NCBI RefSeq assembly: GCF_041956535.1 | Contig: NW_027192200.1 | Span: 833,337 to 856,925 of the forward strand | Direction of reading: 5' to 3' | DNA: 23,589 bases | Origin: Calcarisporiella thermophila CBS 279.70 | Taxonomy: Eukaryota; Calcarisporiellomycota | In this document: piece by piece, positions 20,329-23,589 of the stretch | Numbering within the stretch: the first letter of the stretch is position 1 | How the letters are laid out: each line of letters starts with the position of its first letter | Position numbers and translations under genes: made by a program | Notes under the pieces: generated by a model | Database searches by the model: none | Told to the model about the DNA's origin: nothing | Seen by the model: only the letters and a program-made list of their open reading frames with translations

Positions 20329-21343
20329 TGAATGATTGAGGATTGTCGATTTTTGATAAACACCAATTTGGGATGTATACCAAGAGTAAAATTATTACAG
20401 TCGGGATAAAGAATGAATTCTACAGACCATAGACGTGTCGGCGGTTAGGAAATAGAATTGATCCAACTATAAGAGTCGCTTATTTTCGGGATAATCAGTG
20501 AAATCTTTTTTTGCACATTCCATTCACTCAAGTGAAGCATGGTATTCGGCAGAGTATATGATACTTGCTCCTTGTTCACAATTAATCTATCATCGACGGT
20601 AGCCAAGATTGATATTGGAAGAAAATCAGTAGAGCTTGTCACTGCTATTGATGTATGTGAAAATTTATTATGTGAATTGAAACTTAAATTATGAGAATGC
20701 AGTAAGTAAATAGCAAAGTATACACATTAGAAGAAAAAAAAGGGAGACCTTTCTGAACTAGTAAGATAAATGTGATGTCACTAAACACGAAAAGATTGGG
20801 CACTGACAGCAACGAACAGTTCTTTGAAATCGATCTCTGAATTCAAGTGTTCTACAGATGTGGCGGAACTTATTTACAAAGTAAAATTTAACATGTTCGA
20901 AATAATTTTTTATAAATATTGTTCGAAAGTCCGCTACGAGCAGAGTTCAGAAAATTATATATAATATTAAGTCTCTTGGTTAATGCAAACATTATAGCCT
21001 ATCCAAATACCGAATAGATTAGAAAACATGGTAACACAGTAACTTAGTATAATAGCACGAAAACTATATGAGGAAGTGATAAGTGGTAAAACTGAGGAAT
21101 TATAGTTTATTTAGTCATACACCTGGACAAAAATAATACCACTATGTGAAGAGTGACACCAGAACTTTGTACCTGGGTATAAAACTGAGGGTATAAATTT
21201 GAATGCCTTAGAAAAACGTACCTGATTTTTAAAGCTATTCACTAAGAACTGCTACTAAATTAAAGAAAGTCGCAAATATTATATCAGATTGACTATTTAT
21301 TGATTGGTGCTTACCTGCTAAAATTTTCACAATTTTAATCAAA
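20329..21343. other. AT-rich intergenic region between methyltransferase and second receptor
   Basis: About 1 kb of AT-rich sequence. A minus-strand open frame at 20642-20445 (65 aa, containing LPISILATVDDRLIV and YTLPNTMLHLSEW) reads like protein but matches no family I know and has no clear splice partners. Nothing else is supported. Confidence 0.45.
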
Positions 21344-22435
21344 ATGATATTCGAAATGTCAGTAGCAGAAATTCTGCTAAATTTTGCTTCCATTTTCTTT
21401 GCACTGCTTATGATGATTATTGTCATTCGATTACGTTTTGTTCGTCCAAGCGTCGCGGGCAATATATCCTTCACTTTGAGTTTTTGGATCGGATTAGCTG
21501 ATGCACTATTTCGGATAACATATCTGTTATTTATGGCTTATGACTTCAATGATACCATCCCTCCTTCCAGCGGGTATTTCCGATTTCTCCTTTGGACGAT
21601 ATACTTCTTTCCGATTTGGTTTTCGCTATTAACTGTGAGTATCGCGTTCGATCTTCAACTCTCATTTATTCAAGGGAAAATGATCATTAGACAATATCAA
21701 AAATGGTACCTCCCTGTTTCCACAATCGTGTCATTTGCTGCGACAACTCCACAACTCTTTTACGGAAATGTGTGGTGGAACTCGGAATATGTATGCAAAT
21801 ATTCTATTTCTTTATTTTTCTGTGTTGGCTGACATATTCATCTTATTTATTAACCTTAGGATTATATTAGCTCAGATTGGCCTTACGAGATTGATCTACT
21901 TAGCGAAGTTCTCCGCAGTGTAATCACTTTTGGCAGTATAATGTATTCCATTATCATCATTTGTATATCACTACACAAGGTTTTCGAGACAATTCGAAAG
22001 ATGGAAAAAGATCGAGTGAAAAAGTTTAATAATCGCAAATTAGAGCTCCAGGTGATTGTGTCAGTTATGAGAGTTCTCGGTTATCCCCTGGTCCTCATTA
22101 TATGCATGCCAGCTGAAACTATTCTTGGGATTCTTTTTGTCACACACAATCGATACACACCTTTTGGTGATGCCACACAAACTGCAAAAAATATTACCTC
22201 AGGAATGCAGGGCATCCTCAATTTTATCGTTTTTCTATTTAATCCTTCATTCACTCAATCTTTATCAGGCGTGCCTTTCTTCAAGGATATATGGCTCTTC
22301 CAAGAGCGTACTTGTCCTTACACTGGCATTGGAGCACTAGAACCACATGAAGAAAGCCGACAAATTGACACTCAGAATATTTCAGCAGTTCGCGAGGTCA
22401 ACACTTCAAGCAATCCTGAACAACGATCTAATTAG
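21344..22435 (+). CDS. Seven-transmembrane receptor, cAMP-receptor-like GPCR family
   Basis: Two exons (21344-21790 and 21860-22435, intron 69 bp, phase 0), 340 aa. Seven hydrophobic segments fit a GPCR: TM1 about 10-30, TM2 41-65, TM3 79-106, TM4 121-141, TM5 162-187, TM6 218-243 and TM7 258-280, with a very short N-terminus and a 60-residue Ser/Glu-rich cytosolic tail. TM7 reads SGMQGILNFIVFLFNPSF; the QG-x-L-N-x-x-V-F...P pattern is shared by the slime-mould cAMP-receptor-like and related fungal receptors, so a role in sensing an extracellular signal through a G protein is likely but the ligand is unknown. It is about two-thirds identical, by eye, to the broken copy at 17834 and has the same intron position, so the pair arose by duplication. 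The start matches the paralog (MIF-x-MS). No defect is seen. Confidence 0.8.
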
Positions 22436-22590
22436 ATTTGAAATTTTTTGACTATCTTGCAAATCAAGTTAGTTGTGGAGATGAGCCTATTATTGTCGAA
22501 TATCATCTCTTTTATAAAGCTTCCACATTGATTTTTATGTAATATATTCCTATGGATCGAGATCTCACTTTTTATTTAGTTTGTTTAATA
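22436..22590. other. Spacer between second receptor and transposase relic
   Basis: Short AT-rich 3' flank of the receptor gene with nothing recognisable. Confidence 0.5.
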
Positions 22591-23277
22591 TTAATCGTTT
22601 ATATTTTGAAGCTTTACGCTCCAAATTTTACACGCAAAACTTCTATTGCTCGTTCCAGTCGTCGATTCAATTGCTGAGAACCAGCGAGAGAGCAAAACTA
22701 AATGACCACCTACCCAACTCTTTTCGTGGTATTCAGCAAAGAAGATCCATTGTACTTTTTTGCTCTACTTTAACGGAAATTCGTGAAATAGATAATGTGC
22801 ATATTCCTGACACTCGAAATGGGATCCACAATCGGTCCAAACTTCAGGAATGTCGAATCCGTCAAGTGAATTTCCTTGATATTATATTTTCGAAAATAAA
22901 ATATCAAGGAAACTTTTGACATAAAGAGCATCGTAACTCAAAATTTCGAAAAAAAAGTCAAAATATCCCTTTTTTCCATCAAGTGAAAGTAACACCATGT
23001 CCAAACAAGGAACTATTGCTTCGAGTTAGGTTTTTCCAGTTTCAACCGGCTCGCCCCCCAATCGCAAATTCTCCTTGAAGTCCATGTTATAAATTCTGTT
23101 GTTATCCTTGAGTTCTCCAGAATTCCTATCGAACATTGACTTCTTCTCCACAAAGCGCTGGCGAGAAGATGATGTCTCTTTTAAAGTCGCTTTGCCATTT
23201 TCCCGTGTATCACTTGGCAAGACGCTAGTCCCAAACTGAGAAATACAGCGGGAAATGGGAGTAGAAAGTGTTACCAT
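22591..23277 (-). pseudogene. Degenerate DDE-type transposase relic
   Basis: Minus-strand fragments lie in order: IYNMDFKENLRLGGEPVETGKT (ending at a TAA, 23028-23026), then CLDMVLLSLDGKKGYFDFFS, then after a frame change ILSYDALYVKSFLDILF, a TAA, LDGFDIPEVWTDCGSHF, a TAG, and WIFFAEYHEKSW-x2-HLVLLSRWF. The three spaced acidic residues (D in MDFKEN, D in WTDCG, E in FFAEYH, with 32 residues between the last two) fit the catalytic triad of an RNase-H-fold transposase. At least three stop codons and one frameshift, next to an A8 run, show it is dead. The upstream 60 residues of the 83-aa open frame starting at 23277 are unrecognised. I cannot name the transposon family, and no terminal repeats were found. 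Confidence 0.6.
22871..22912. repeat. 42-bp near-perfect palindrome within the transposase relic
   Basis: Forty of 42 bases pair, with a single A/A mismatch on each arm; the centre is TTTTCGAAAA. It lies between the ILFSKI and LDGFDIPEVW fragments of the relic, where the frame holds a stop, so it may have grown by a palindrome-forming mutation inside old coding sequence. Confidence 0.85.
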
Positions 23278-23390
23278 ATTGAAGATAAAATCACAATATA
23301 ATATGTTTATAAGCTGATATATATTCGGTATAAAAATTTTGCAGATGAGAAGCTGAAAAATGCATAACAGAAGTATTCGAGAATTGTTAC

Positions 23391-23439
23391 TCTAGTTTCT
23401 ACTCGAATTTTATAATATAAAATTCGAGTAGAAACTAGA
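23391..23439. repeat. 49-bp perfect palindrome, one-base loop
   Basis: Arms of 24 bases (23391-23414 and 23416-23439) are exact reverse complements around a single A at 23415. The arm starts TCTAGTTTCTACTCGAATTT. Such a perfect structure in AT-rich DNA would extrude a hairpin; it could be a small inverted-repeat element or a transposon end. Confidence 0.95.
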
Positions 23440-23460
23440 ATAAAAATAAAAACTAAAATA

Positions 23461-23483
23461 ATTTTAACATATTATGTTAAAAT
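23461..23483. repeat. 23-bp inverted repeat
   Basis: ATTTTAACAT (23461-23470) and its exact reverse complement (23474-23483) are separated by ATT. It lies 21 bases after the larger palindrome. Confidence 0.85.
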
Positions 23484-23589
23484 ACTAGGTGCAGATGCTT
23501 CTGAAACTCTGATTCTCTAATTTCAAAATCCAGTATATCTGCTCAGGATTGGAATTTCCCATTTAAATCCAAGGATGCACATCGACATA

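Larger units (their letters stand above)
23278..23589. other. AT-rich window end
   Basis: No gene is recognised. It holds the two palindromes described separately and may be the flank of the transposase relic. Confidence 0.5.

Noticed and set aside
1-23589. CRISPR array, rRNA genes, or bacterial operon features
   Set aside because: No spaced direct repeats or rRNA sequence were seen, and spliced genes with a eukaryotic tRNA exclude a prokaryotic source.

Overview
The window looks like nuclear DNA of a fungus, most likely an early-diverging (zygomycete-grade) lineage. Introns are many and short (57-186 bp), with GT-AG borders and CTAAC-like branch points. The genes are ordinary eukaryotic housekeeping genes with fungal features. 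A TPX2-type spindle protein is present, which is not known from budding yeast. The lineage is inferred from gene content only.

Left part (1-9100), fairly GC-rich: a membrane-type casein kinase 1 (1743-3452, + strand, six exons), a TPX2-family spindle assembly protein (4089-6451, + strand, six exons) and a small secreted, probably GPI-anchored, eight-cysteine protein (8561-9085, + strand). Between them lie long intergenic stretches where nothing is recognised.

Middle part (9100-16700): a stretch with exon-like fragments that may be a decayed Cdc24-type gene; a 517-base assembly gap that seems to sit inside a retroposon on the minus strand (13-bp target-site duplication, poly-A end, Pol III A-box); a tRNA-His(GTG) gene 73 bp beyond that element; an apoptosis-inducing-factor (AIF) type mitochondrial flavoprotein on the minus strand (14184-11790, five exons); and the coatomer delta subunit on the plus strand (14426-16653, ten exons). 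The last two are divergent and share a 241-bp promoter region.

Right part (16700-23589), visibly AT-richer and accessory in character: two paralogous seven-transmembrane receptor genes (17834 onward and 21344-22435) flank a SAM-dependent methyltransferase gene (about 19107-20328). The first receptor copy is frameshifted by a diverged 32-bp tandem duplication, and its tail stays open in frame into the methyltransferase. The methyltransferase itself has an in-frame TAA just before its SAM-binding motif. The window ends with a heavily mutated transposase-like relic on the minus strand (about 23277-22591) and several strong AT-rich palindromes.

The most unusual candidates are the receptor-methyltransferase locus and the tRNA-adjacent retroposon hidden by the gap. 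All exon coordinates were worked out by hand from splice signals, reading phase and remembered family motifs; no searches were run.
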